In this document: piece after piece, positions 23,013-33,780 of the stretch | How positions within the stretch are numbered: the first letter of the stretch is position 1 | Layout of the letters: every line of letters begins with the position of its first letter | Assembly: GCF_023065955.2 (NCBI RefSeq) | Contig: NW_026622897.1 | Span: 6,081,001-6,145,000, forward strand | Direction of reading: 5' to 3' | DNA length: 64,000 nucleotides | From: Ursus arctos | Lineage: Eukaryota; Chordata; Mammalia; Carnivora; Ursidae | Position numbers and translations under genes: made by a program | The notes under the pieces: generated by a model | The model's database searches: none | What the model was told of the DNA's origin: nothing | The model's input: only the letters and a program-made list of their open reading frames with translations

Positions 23013-23294
23013 GATAGTACTAACATGCTGAAACAGTGCAGAGTCTTCCTTCCCTGTGCCCCTCTATCTGATAGCCCTGGCCCAAGTCCTTCATTTCTTC
23101 TTAAATGTTTTGGGTTCTGTAAGAGGGTGGTGATCTGAATGGGGCCTTTGATTAAGAGCTCCTCTTTTGACTATCAGCTTTGCCAGGACTTAGGCATATT
23201 TTCATAAAGGTGATGCATGGGCAGATCAAATATAGATCCTTCTCAGCTTTCCTGCTTATCCTGTCTGTGGCCCTTCTCATTCATTAGAGCTGTT
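23013..23294. other. Unassigned spacer
   Basis: Unique-looking sequence between the SINE and the L1 that follows. It ends in the L1 target site (TAGAATTTCAGAG, 23295-23307). Confidence 0.4.
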
Positions 23295-23307
23295 TAGAAT
23301 TTCAGAG

Positions 23308-26300
23308 AGACTAGTGACACTATATCATATTTAAAGGGTCTATCCAACAAGAAGAGCTAACAATTGTAAATATCTATGCCCCCAACTTGGGAGCAGCCAA
23401 TTATGATAAACCAAGTAATAACCAAAGTAAAGGAACATATTGATAACAATACATTAATAGTGGGAGGCTTTAATACCCACTTGCACAATGGACAGATCTA
23501 AGCAGAAGATCAACAAAGAAGGGCTTTGAATGACACACTAGACCTGACGGACTTCGCAGATATATATAAAACATTCCATCCTAAATCAACAGAATGCTCA
23601 TTCTTCTCGAGTGCACATGGAACTTTCTCCAGAAGAGATCACATACTGGGTCACAAATCAGGTCTCAACCAATACCAAAAGACGGAGATTATTCCCTGCA
23701 TAGTTTCAGACTACAATGCTTTGAAACTGGAACTCAACCACAAGAAGAAATTTGGAACACAAACACTTGGAGGTTAAAGAGCATCCTGCTAAAGAATGAA
23801 TGGGTCAACTAGGAAATTAAAGAACTTAAACAGTTCTTGCAAACTAATGAAAATGAAAACACACTGGTCCAAAACCTATCGGATACAGCAAAGGCAGTCC
23901 TAAGAGGGAAGTACATAGCCATCCAAGCCTTTCTCGAAAAATTAGAAAAATCACAAATACACAAACTAACCTTGCACCTAAAGGACCTGGAGAAAGAATA
24001 GCAAATAAAGCCTAAACCAAGCAAGAGAAGAGAAATAATAACGATTAGAGCAGAAATCAGTGATATAGAAACCAGAAGAACAGTAAAACAGATCAACTAA
24101 ACTAGAAGCTGTTTATTTGAAAAAATTAATGAGATAGATAAACCTCTGGCCAGACTTATCCAAAAGAAAAGAGAAAGGACCCAAATTAATAAAATCATGA
24201 GTGAAAGGGGAGCGATCACAACTAATACCAAGGAAATACATATAACTGTTAGAACATATTATAAGCAACTATATGCCAGCAAATTAGGCAATCTGGAAGA
24301 AATGGATGCCTTCCTGGAAACTTATTAACTACCAAGACTGAAACAGGAAGAAGTAGAAAATCTGAGCAGACCAATAACCAGTGAGGAAATTGAAGCAGTA
24401 ATCAAAAACCTTCCAAAAAACAAGAGTCCAGGGCCAGATGGCTTCCCAGGGGAATTCTACCAAACATTTAAAGAAGAAATAATACCTATTCTACTGAAGC
24501 TGTTTCAAAAAATAGAAAAGGAAGGAAAACTTCCACACTCATTCTATGAGGCCAGCATTACATTGATCCCCAAATCAGACAAAGACCCCATCAAAAAGAA
24601 TTACAGACCAATATCCCTGATCAACATGGATGCAAAAATTTTCACCAAGATACTAGCCAATAGGATCCAACAGTTCATTAAAAGGATTATTTACCATGAC
24701 TAAGTGGAATTTATTCCTGGTTTGCAAGGGTGGTTCAACATCTGCAAAGCAATCAACGTGATACCCTACATTAATAAAAGAAAGGACAAGAACCATATGA
24801 TTCTCTCAATTGATGCAGAAAATGCATTTGACAAAATACAGCATCCTTTCTTCATTAAAACTCTTCAAATATAGGGATAGAGGGAACATACCTCAATATA
24901 AAAGCCATCTATGAAAATCCCCACAGAGAATATCATTCTCAGTGGGGAAAAACTGAGAGATTTTCCTTTAAGGTCAGGAACATGACAAGGATGCCCACTC
25001 TCATCACTATAGTTCAACATGGTACTAGAAGTCTTAGCCTCAGCAATCAGGCAACAAAAAGAAATAAAAGGTATTCAAATTGGCAAAGAAGAAGTCAAAA
25101 TCTCTCTTCACTGATGACATGATACTTTATGTGGAAAATCCAGAAGTCTCCACCCCAAAATTACTAGAACTCATCCAGCAATTCAGGAACATGGCAGGAT
25201 ACAAAATCAATGCACAGAAATCAGTTGCATTTTTATACACTAACAATGTGAAGAAAGAGAAATTAAGAAATCGATCCCATTTACAATTGCACCAAAAACC
25301 ATAGAATACCTAGGAATAAACCTAATCAAAGAGGTAAAGACTCTATGCTCTAGAAACTATAGAACACTTATGAAAGGAATTGAGGAAGACACAAATAGAT
25401 GGAAAAACATTCCATGCTCATGGATTGGAAGAATAAACATTATTAAAATGTCTATGCTGCCCAGAGCAATCTACACATTGAGTGCAATCTCTATCAAAAT
25501 ACCATTGACATTTTTCAAAAGAGCTGGAACAAACAGTCCTAAAATTTTTATGGAACCAGAAAAGACCCTTAATTGCCAGGGGAATGTTGAAAAAGAAAAT
25601 CAAAGCTTGGAACATCACAAGGCCTGACTTCAAACTATATTACAAAGCTGTGATCATTAAGACAGCATGGTACTGGCACAAAAACAGACATAGATCAGTG
25701 GAAAAGAATAGAGAGCCCAGAAATGGACCCTTAACTCCATGGTCAACTAATTTTTTGACAAAGCAGGAAAGAATTTCCAATAGAAAAAAGGCAGTCTCTT
25801 CAATAAATGGTGCAGGGAAAATTGGACAGCCACATGCAGAAGAGTGAAACTGGGCCATTCTCTTGCACCATACACAAAGATAAACTCAAAATGGATGGAA
25901 GACCTCAATGTGAGACAGGAATCCATCAAAATCCTAGAGGAGAACACAGGCAGTAATCTCTTTGACCTTAGCCATAGCAATTTCTTGAAAGACACGTCTC
26001 TAAAGGCATGGGAAGCAAATGCAAAAATGAACTATTGGGACTTCATCAAGATAAAAAGCTTCTGCACAGCAAAAGATGCAGTCAACAAAATTAAAAGGCA
26101 ACCTATGGAATAGGAGAAGATATTTGCAAATGACATAACAGATAAAGGGCTGGTATCCAAGTTCTATAAGGATCTTATCAAACTCAATACCCAAAAAAAC
26201 AAATCATACAGTCAAAAAATTGGTGGAAGACATGAACAGACACTTCTCCAAAGAAGACATAAAAATGTCCAACAGACACAGAAAATATGCTCCACATTAC

Positions 26301-27110
26301 TTGCCATCAGGGAAATACAAATCAAAACTGCAATGAGATGCCACCTTACACCAGTTAGAATGGCTTAAATTAACAAGACAGGAATCAACAAATGTTGGCA
26401 AGAATGTGGAGAAATGGGAACCCTCTTACAGTGTTGGTGGGAATGCAAGATGGTACAGCCACTTTGGAAAACAGTATGGAGGTTCTGCAAGACATTAAAA
26501 ATAGAGCTACCCTGTGACCTAGCAATTGCACTACTAGGTATTTACCCCAAAGTTACAGATGTAATGAAAAGAAGGGGTACAATCACCCCAGTGTTCATAG
26601 CAGCAATGCCCACAATAGCCAAACTGTGGAAGGAGCCAACATGTCTTTTAACAGTCAAATGGATAAAGAAGATGAGGCTCATATATACAATGGAATATTA
26701 CAAAGCCATCAGAAAGGGTGATTACCCAACATTTGCATCAACATGGATGGAACTGGAGGAGATTATGCTAAGTGAAATAAGTCAAGCAGAGAAAGACAAT
26801 TATCGTATGATTTCACTTATTTGTGGAACAGAAGGAATAGCAGGGAGATCATTAGGAGAAGGAAGGGAAAAACGAAGGGGGGGATAACAGAGAGGGAGAT
26901 GAACCATGAGGGACTATGGACTTCAGAAAACAAACTGAGGGTTTCAGAGGGGAGGTGGCTGGGGGGATGGGGTAACTGGGTGATGGACATTAAGGAGGGC
27001 ATGCGATGTGATGAGCACTGGGTGTTAAATGCAACTAATGAATCTTTGAACAGTATATAAAAAACTAGTGATGTTCTATATGTTGGCTAATTTAATTTAA
27101 ATTAAAAAAA
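23308..27110 (+). mobile_element. LINE-1 (carnivore L1), 5'-truncated, 3.8 kb
   Basis: A forward L1 lacking the 5' UTR, ORF1 and the start of ORF2. It begins in the endonuclease region, runs through reverse transcriptase and C-terminal ORF2, then a carnivore L1 3' UTR (GAACCATGAGGGACTATGGA, GAGGGTTTCAGAGGGGAGGT), ending ATTTAAATTAAAAAAAAA. The target duplication is TAGAATTTCAGAG (23295-23307) versus AAGAATTTCAGAG (27111-27123). Multiple stops and frameshifts break ORF2, so it cannot make an active enzyme. Sequence divergence marks it as older than the L1 at 27799-30488. Confidence 0.95.
23340..26887 (+). pseudogene. L1 ORF2 remnant: endonuclease end, RT, Cys-rich tail
   Basis: Separate frames carry in order: the endonuclease C-terminus with VSDYNALKLEL near 23702 (the usual SDH motif has Tyr for His); the RT N-terminal part ([16 protein letters not shown] near 24430; NYRPISL near 24601; an in-frame TAG after YHD near 24702); the RT catalytic block as FTDD rather than FADD near 25105; and C-terminal ORF2 at 26414-26887 with [19 protein letters not shown], where the usual His of the Cys-His motif is Gln. 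The frames lie in different phases and are interrupted by stops. The active protein would nick DNA and reverse-transcribe L1 RNA; this copy is dead. Confidence 0.9.
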
Positions 27111-27124
27111 AAGAATTTCAGAGG

Positions 27125-27425
27125 GACCAAGAACAGTGTTAAGTGAACACTGAACATTGAACCACTCATTTTATCATGATAAGTTCTAAAGTTTAAAAAA
27201 AACGTCCCTCCCATGGAGTGGACAATTCATGTGCTGAGCAGAGTACAACAAATTCTAACTGGGACCAGACCTTAGGGGGAGTTACAAAATACTTGAAGTT
27301 ATATTATGTAATAGACATTTAATAGAGAATTTAAAGTTTTATTTAATTATTTCCAGAGAAATCCAATAGTTGCCCCACATCTTCCAAAAATCCTTGCTCT
27401 AGAATGGAAAAAGATTGATTTAATC
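27125..27425. other. Unassigned spacer after L1
   Basis: AT-rich sequence. No feature recognised. Confidence 0.35.
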
Positions 27426-27427
27426 AG

Positions 27428-27600
27428 TAAGCACTTGTTAAACATTTTTTTTGTTTGTAAAACTCTATTTTCAAGTGTTTTGTTAGGTGCTAGAGGTAAA
27501 ATGATGAATAAGATATTGTTCCCACCCTCAGAAATCTGGTAATCCAGTTAGAGAAGCTAGCAGTAAGTAGGAAAAGTAAAATGTCATAGTACCAGAATGA
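27428..27600 (+). repeat. Ancient L2-type repeat fragment
   Basis: AGTAAGCACTTGTTAAACAT, TTGTTAGGTGCTAGAGGTAA, ATGATGAATAAGATATTGTT and CCCACCCTCAGAAATCTGGT are the typical order of the ancient L2-like repeat. Diverged. Confidence 0.6.
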
Positions 27601-27798
27601 AAGTCTATATAAAGACTTGGGGAGGGGTGCCTGGGTGGCTCAGATAAGTGTCTGTCTTTGGATCTGGTCATGATTCCAGGGTCCTGGGATCAAACCCCAC
27701 ATCGGACTCCCTGCTCAGTGGGGAGTCTGCTTCTCCCTCTGCCTCTCCCCCCACTCATGTGCGCTCTCTCTCTCTCAAGTAAGGAAATAAAATTTTTA

Positions 27799-28790
27799 TG
27801 TATCTAGTTAAGTTAATTCCAAGGTAACGTATGGTTTTTGGTGCTATTGTAAATGGGATGGATTCCCTAATTTCTCTTTCTTCAGTCTCATTATTCGTGT
27901 ATAGAAATGCAACTGATTTCTGAGCATTGATTTTGTATCCCGCCACATTACTGAATTGCTCTATAACTTCTAATAGTTTGGGCGTGGATTCTTTTGGGTT
28001 TTCCATATAGAGTATCATGTCATCTGCGAAGAGAGACATTTTGACTTCTTCTTTGCTGATTTGGATACCTTTTATCCCTTTTTGTTGTCTGATTGCTGTT
28101 GGCAAGGACTTCTAGTACATGTTGAATAATAGTGGCGAGAGTGGGCATCCTTGTCATGTTCCTGATCTTAAGGGAAAGGCTTCCAGCCTTTCCCCATTGA
28201 GAATGATATTTGCTGTAGGCTTTTCATAGATGGTTTTTATGAGATTGAGAAATGTACCCTCTATCCCTACACTCTGAAGGGTTTTAATCAGGAAAGGATG
28301 CTATATTTTGTCAAATGCTTTTTCTGCATCAATTGAGAGGATCATATGGTTCCTGAGTCTTTTTTTGTTAATATGATGCATCACGCTGATCGATTTGTGA
28401 ATGTCGAACCATGCTTGCATCCCAGGGATGAATCCCACTTGGTCATGATGGATAATCCTTTTAATGTACTGTTGGATTCTATTAGCCAGGATCTTGTTGA
28501 GGATTTTGGCATCCATATTCATTAGGGAAATAGGTCTGTAATTCTCCTTTTTGATGGGGTCTTTGCCTGGTTTGGGGATCAAGGTAATACTGGCCTCATA
28601 GAATGAGTTTGGTAGCTTTCCTTCTGTTTCTATTTTTTGAAATAGCTTTAGGAAAATAGGTATTATTTCTTCTTTGAATGTTTGGTAGAATTCCCCAGGA
28701 AAACCATCCGGGCCTGGAGTTTTGTTATTTGGAAGGTTGTTTATCACTGACTTAATCTCTTCACAATTAATTGGCCTGCTTCCAGATTTC
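27799..28790 (-). pseudogene. L1 ORF2 RT fragment (inverted segment)
   Basis: Minus-strand reading gives RT motifs [42 protein letters not shown] and [11 protein letters not shown] (28300-28790), then the intact catalytic core [15 protein letters not shown] (27990-28045). A frame break separates the two blocks between about 28106 and 28300. Compared with the copy at 23308, the FADD and HDQ motifs are intact, fitting a younger age. It has no endonuclease, no start of its own and no downstream ORF2, so it is not functional. Confidence 0.9.
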
Positions 28791-30200
28791 GAGCTGTAGT
28801 ACAAAGCTGTGATCACAAAGACAGCATGGTACCGGCACAAAAATAGACACATAGACCAATGGAACAGAATAGAGAACCCAGAAATGGACCCTTGGCTCTT
28901 TGGGCAACTAATCTTTGATAAAGCAGGAAAAAACATCCGGTGGAAAAAAGACAGTCTCTTCAATAAATGGTGCTGGGAAAACTGGACAGTTACATGCAAA
29001 AGAATGAAACTTGACCACTCTCTCACACCATACACAAAGATAAACTCCAAATGGACGAAAGACCTCGATGTGAGACAGGAATCCATCAAAATCCTAGAGG
29101 AGAACATAGGCCACAACCTCTACGACATCGGCCAAAGCAACCTTTTTCATGACGACACGTCTCCAAAGGCAAGAGAAACAAAAGAAAAAATGAACTTGTG
29201 GGACTTCATCAAGATAAAAAGCTTCTGCACAGCCAAGGAAACAGTCAAAAAAACTAAGAGGCAGCCCACGGAATGGGAGAATATATTTGCAAATGATACT
29301 ACAGATAAAAGACTGGTATCCAGGGGTGCCTGGGTGGTGCAGTCGTTAAGCTTCTGCCTTCAGCTCAGGGCGTGATCCCGGAATACCGGGATCGAGCCCC
29401 ACGTCAGGCTCCTCTCCTGGGAGCCTGCTTCTTCCTCTCCCACTCCCCCTGCTTGTATTCCTTCACTCGCTGGCTGTCTCTCTCTGTCAAATAAATAAAT
29501 AAAATCTTAAAAAAAAAAAAAAGACTGGTATTTAAGATCTACAAAGAACTTCTCAAACTCAATACGTGAGAAACAAATCATAAAATGGGCAGAAGATATG
29601 AACAGACACTTTTCCAATGAAGACATACAAATGGCTAACAGACACATGAAAAAATGTTCAAAATCATTAGCCATCAGGGAAATTCAAATCACAACCACAC
29701 TAAGATACCACCTTACGCCAGTTAGAATGGCAAAAATTGACAAGGCAAGAAACAACAATTGCTGGAGAGGATGTGGAGAAAGGGGATCCCTCCTACATTG
29801 TTGGTGGGAATGCAAGTTGGTACGGCCACTCTGGAAAACAGTGTGGAGGTCCCTTAAAAAGTTAAAAATTGAGCTACCCTATGATCCAGTCATTGCACTA
29901 CTGGGTATTTACCCCAAAGATACAGACGTAGTGAAGAGAAGGGCCATATGCACCCCAATGTTCATAGCAGCGTTGTCCACAATAGCTAAATCGTGGAAGG
30001 AACCGAGATGCCCTTCAACAGATGACTGGATTAAGAAGTTGTGGTCCATATATACAATGGAATATTACTCAGCTATCAGAAAGAACGAGTTCTCAACATT
30101 TGCTGCAACATGGACGGCACTGGAGGAGATAATGCTAAGTGAAATAAGTCAAGCAGAGAAAGACAATTATCATATGATTTCTCTCATCTATGGAACATAA
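28790..30200 (+). pseudogene. L1 ORF2 C-terminal fragment, SINE-interrupted
   Basis: 28809-29322 and 29598-30200 are the C-terminal part of ORF2, in two open stretches separated by the SINE. The second ends with [19 protein letters not shown] (Cys-X3-Cys-X7-His-X4-Cys), the conserved Cys-His motif needed for L1 RNP function, and the [40 protein letters not shown] end typical of L1 ORF2. Unlike the 23-kb copy, the motif's His is kept. It has no catalytic domain in line with it, so it is not an active gene. Confidence 0.9.
29323..29508 (+). mobile_element. SINEC inserted in the L1
   Basis: GGGGTGCCTGGGTGGTGCAG head, CGGGATCGAGCCCCACGTCA and AAATAAATAAATAAAATCTT with an A tail running to about 29522. 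The target duplication is AAAAGACTGGTAT at 29307-29319 and again at about 29519-29531, within L1 ORF2. It is the youngest layer of the nest. Confidence 0.94.
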
Positions 30201-30618
30201 GAACTAGGAAGATCGGTAGGGGAAGAAAGGGATAAAGAAAGGGGGGTAATCAGAAGGGGGAATGAAGCATGAGAGACTATGGACTATGAGAAACAAACTG
30301 AGGGTCTCAGAGGGGAGGGGGGTGGGGGAATGGGATAGACTGGTGATGGGTTATAAGGAGGGCACGTATTGCATGGTGCACTGGGTGTTATACGCAACTA
30401 ATGAATCATTGAACTTTACATCAAAAACCAGGGATGTACTGTATGGTGACTAACATAATATAATAAAAAAAACATTAAAATAAAAAAAAAGGAAATAATA
30501 TTTTTAATAAGGATGTGGGGAGTGAGAACCTCTGGGGGTGGGATAAAATCACATGGATTCATGGTCATCAGTAGCTTAGAGGTTGGATGATGTGTGGTTC
30601 CTTTGGTTGTTAAAGGTT

Positions 30619-30976
30619 TGTCTTAGTCTGTTCAAGCTGCTGTAACAAAGCATCATAGACTGGGTGGCTGCGAAACAACAGAAACTTATTGTCACAGTCT
30701 GGAGGCTGGGAAGTCCAAGATCAGGCTTCCAGCAGATTCAGTGTCTGGTGAGGACCCGCTTCCTGGTTCATAGATGGCTGTCTTCTGTGTCACATGGTGG
30801 AAGGGGTGAGGGATCCCTCTGGGGTCTCTTTCATAAGGTCATTAATCCCATTCTTGAGAGCTTCACCCTCATGACCTAATCACCTTCCAAAGGCCCCACC
30901 TCCTAATATCATCACCCTGGGGATTAGGATTTCAACATATGAATTTTGGGGGAACAGAAATATTCAGTCCATAACA
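30619..30976 (-). mobile_element. MLT1A-like solo LTR (ERVL-MaLR), reverse orientation
   Basis: Full-length LTR of about 358 bp. Read on the minus strand it starts TGTTATGGACTGAAT and ends GACTAAGACA, with the MLT1A order (the plus strand shows GACTGGGTGGCTGCGAAACA, GGAGGCTGGGAAGTCCAAGA, CACATGGTGGAAGGGGTGAG, CCCTCATGACCTAATCACCT). Flanking 5-mers AGGTT and AGGCT match 4 of 5, fitting an LTR target duplication. No internal MaLR sequence is attached, so it is a solo LTR. Confidence 0.88.
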
Positions 30977-30981
30977 AGGCT

Positions 30982-32383
30982 CTAGCAGGAGTATTTCCTA
31001 GAGTCAATATAGACTAACAATTTCCTGGGTGAGAAGTTTTTAAAAAAATAATTTAAAGTCCAAACTAATCACATGAAGATAAGAAAGAATCATAAATGAA
31101 ATCAGAGATTTCTAGAGCAATTAGGATATTGGAGGTGAAAGGGATGATTTTGATACATTAGTAAGACATGGGTAATAAACGAACTTTGCCAATACTAGCT
31201 TGATCACCTCTATTTTCTTTCAGTTTTCTTTTTTTTTGCCGGGGCGGGGGGTGGATTTTGAATCTGAGTGAAACATCTTTAAATGTGAAATCTCAGAGGA
31301 TAGAGGCATGTTCTATCTTAGCTTGCTTCAAAAGATGCCCTACGAGTATATTTTAATGTTAAGAACAGGAAACAACATGAAAAGTAATGTACTTCTGGGT
31401 ACAGCTGGTGGCAAATTATTGTTAATAAACTAGCTGCCTGTTTTGAATGTCGGCTCACTGTCCTATGTCTTATGCTCTACAGGGTGTCCGCGTAGGTTAA
31501 ATTAAATTCATCAAACTTTTATTGAAAGCTTGTTATTCACCAGGAACATAGTGTATGGGATACAAAATTGATCTGGGAAACTGAATCCAAGAAGGAAGAG
31601 TGTTGGCTTCGTTCACACTTTCTCTTATCACAAAGTCAAGGGATTCTAACAATTCGTAAACCCAAGAATGACAGAGAAAAATACAGATTTTTGCCTATTA
31701 CATGTAGCTCATTGAAACAAATTGTTATCTTAACAGATGACACCAGAATTTCTCTTAAAGGAGTGCTATCTGTTTAGGGAAGTACCTTGCTAACATGCTT
31801 GAAAAAAAAAACCAAGACCCTGAACTGATGGTTTAATAAAAGGTAAAACAACAAAGGGTGTAAAAAGCTTATCTTTAGATCTGAAGAGAACATTATTGTA
31901 ACAAGGAAGCCAAGAAGGTAGGAATGATGGGGCAGGGTATCCTAGGACAGCTTTGAGTAGGACATCTAAATCAATGTTAAGTTTTTGTGTTGTGGTGAAA
32001 TAAACTGTTTCTGTCCTTGCCACAAACCTTCAGTAAACTGTGCTCCACACAGGGCTGTGTGTGTGTGTGTAGACAGAGAGGTGGAGGGAGAGGGGGAGAG
32101 AAAATACCATGGAAAGGGACTCTCTTCCAGGTCTGTGCTGACATCCAGGGTAGAAAAGAGATAAGACCATTAGGTGAGAAAATCTGAAAATGGAATAAAT
32201 TTGCAAAACTGTGGTAGAGGTGACCATGAGAATTTGGACTACCCCTACCTTGAACCTTGAACTTAGAGGTATTTTGGGGGAAGCCATTGGATATTTGAAT
32301 CTGTCTTGTAATCCTGTTCAATCATCTTACTCTGTTTGATTGCCTTCATAGCACTTGGTATTGCCTGAAATAATCTAGTTATT
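30982..32383. other. Unassigned sequence with short L2-like tail and TG repeat
   Basis: 31505-31560 (AAACTTTTATTGAAAGCTTG) is a short L2/MIR-like tail. 32053-32072 holds a short (TG)n run. The rest shows no exon or transposon. Open frames at 31568-31777 and 31977-32321 have no supporting feature. Confidence 0.4.
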
Positions 32384-32400
32384 TTATCTGTCCTTTTCTT

Positions 32401-32676
32401 TTTTCTTTTCCTTTTTTAAAAAAGATTTTTTTAATCTATTTGAGAGAGAGAGGGAATCCAAGAGATTTTATCTATTTGAGAGAGAGACAGAGAATGCAAG
32501 AGAGAGCATGGGCAGGGCGGGGGGGGGGGGGGGGGGTGGAGTGCAGAGGGAGAGGGAGGGAGAAGGAAGCTCCCTGCTGAGCAGGGAGCCCGATGGCAGG
32601 GGTTCAATCCCAGGACCCCAGGATCATGACCTGAACCAAAGGCAAATGCTTAACAGACTGAGCCACCCAGATGCAC
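32401..32676 (-). mobile_element. SINEC, reverse, expanded by internal duplication and G run
   Basis: The tail side carries two copies of an ATTT..ATCTATTTGAGAGAGAGA block (about 32425-32452 and 32465-32490), a tandem duplication of the SINE's 3' region. It continues through 18 consecutive G (32519-32536), GAGCAGGGAGCCCGATGGCA and GACTGAGCCACCCAGATGCA. Target duplication TTATCTGTCCTTTTCTT (32384-32400) and TTAACTGTCCTTTTCTT (32677-32693), one mismatch in 17. The element is longer (about 276 bp) than other copies (about 200 bp). Confidence 0.93.
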
Positions 32677-32779
32677 TTAACTGTCCTTTTCTTGTTTGTT
32701 ATCTTTGCCATCCGCCCCCTACCCCCGTGCCTTGAATGTAAACCTCTCAGAGAGTGTGGGATCTCACCTGTCTTGTTCC

Positions 32780-33600
32780 CTGCTGTAACCCCAGTGCTGG
32801 CACAGTGCCTAGTACAATAGTAGGTGCTCAAAAAGCTTGTGCTGAATGAAGGATCTTTGAACTACGGGGATTATATACTGCTCACTCTGATGTCCTTTGA
32901 AGTTTTCCTCTGCTTGTGGTCAGTAACACCCAGTTCTGCCTATATTTAGAGTATATTTCTTTTTAAATGTGTTAGTCAGTGACTATTTCTTATACTCAGT
33001 AGTTTTAAAAGTCATTTTGGAGTAAAAAAAAAAAATGAGGCATTGATACTTTCATCCTTATCTTTAGAAAATGCCTTTTCTTCCCCTCTCTATCCCTTAA
33101 CCCCTATTTCTGTATCAACATCAGCATGGGCATTTCTCTTTGTACCAAGATAGTGGGGGAGTTGGAAATGGTAATTTATTTAAGTGGATAAGAGTGTCAT
33201 CCTGAAAAGAACTGTGTGTCAGTTGGCGGGATCAGGTGGGTGCAGGTGATAGACCATGTCAGGAGAAAGCTGTCTATATTCCCTGTGCATTTCCCCCTTG
33301 TTGCGTGCTGATTGAAAATATGCTTGTAGCTGGCGATGGCTAAGGACCCTCCACAAAGATCAGATCCACGTAGGCATGGAATAGTTTGCCAATTTTTCAT
33401 TTTGATCTAGGAATGAAGGCTTGTATTTGAGAATTCCCATGGACGTTTTCCTCCCCATGTTGAATATTCCCCTGTTGGAGATTCACATTTTTGTAAGAAG
33501 TTTGATCCTCCAGTTTTTGACACTGAGATACTGTTCATTAAACCTACACTTTTACTGTCTGTTCTCAGCATTACTTAATGTTTCAAATTTCTCTTGGGGA
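32780..33600. other. Unassigned sequence; short L2/MIR-like piece at left
   Basis: 32790-32870 (CTGGCACAGTGCCTAGTACA, TAGTAGGTGCTCAAAAAGCT) is an L2/MIR-like tail. The remainder holds nothing I can name. Confidence 0.4.
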
Positions 33601-33602
33601 AA

Positions 33603-33780
33603 AGGTTGTCAGATAAAATACAGAATGCTGAGTTACATTTGAATTTCAGATGAATGATTTTTTCGTGTAAGTATGTCCCATGCAATATTTGGGACATACT
33701 TGCACTAAATTATGTATTGTTTTCCTAAAATTCAAATTTGACTGGGCATCCTGTGTTTTTATTTGGTAAATATGGCATCC
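33603..33780. mobile_element. Ancient palindromic MITE with central hairpin
   Basis: The whole block is an imperfect palindrome. Outer arms: GTTGTCAGATAAAATACAGA at the left against GCATCCTGTGTTTTTATTTG at the right. Inner arms: ACATTTGAATTT against AAATTCAAATTTG. At the centre is a perfect 12-bp hairpin, AAGTATGTCCCA (33669-33680) and TGGGACATACTT (33690-33701), with a 9-base loop. The text is familiar as a common old mammalian non-autonomous element, but I cannot give its formal family. Confidence 0.7.

Larger units (their letters stand above)
27799..30488 (+). mobile_element. LINE-1 with 5' inversion (twin-primed), carrying a SINE
   Basis: 27799-28783 is ORF2 RT sequence in reverse orientation. 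From about 28784 the element runs forward (TTTCGAGCTGTAGTACAAAG...) to the L1 3' UTR and A-rich tail at 30488. The 18-bp target duplication is AAGGAAATAAAATTTTTA (27781-27798) and AAGGAAATAATATTTTTA (30489-30506), one mismatch, so both orientations entered in one event. By alignment to the straight L1 at 23308-27110, the inverted part covers the equivalent of about 24375-25325 and the forward part starts at about 25629, so about 300 bp was lost at the junction, as twin priming often produces. A SINEC lies inside at 29323-29508. Younger than its neighbour L1. Confidence 0.93.
27625..30507 (+). mobile_element. SINEC split by a later L1 insertion
   Basis: The head and body lie at 27625-27798 (GGGGTGCCTGGGTGGCTCAG to the CT-rich tract and AAGGAAATAAAATTTTTA). 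After the 2.7-kb L1 the tail resumes as the second target copy at 30489-30506. The SINE's own target duplication is TAAAGACTTGGGGA (27611-27624) and TAAGGATGTGGGGA (30508-30521), 11 of 14 matching, which proves both halves are one insertion. It is the oldest layer of the nest. Confidence 0.88.

Noticed and set aside
23308..30488. Active LINE-1
   Set aside because: Both copies lack the 5' UTR and ORF1, and ORF2 is broken by stops, frameshifts, inversion or a SINE.
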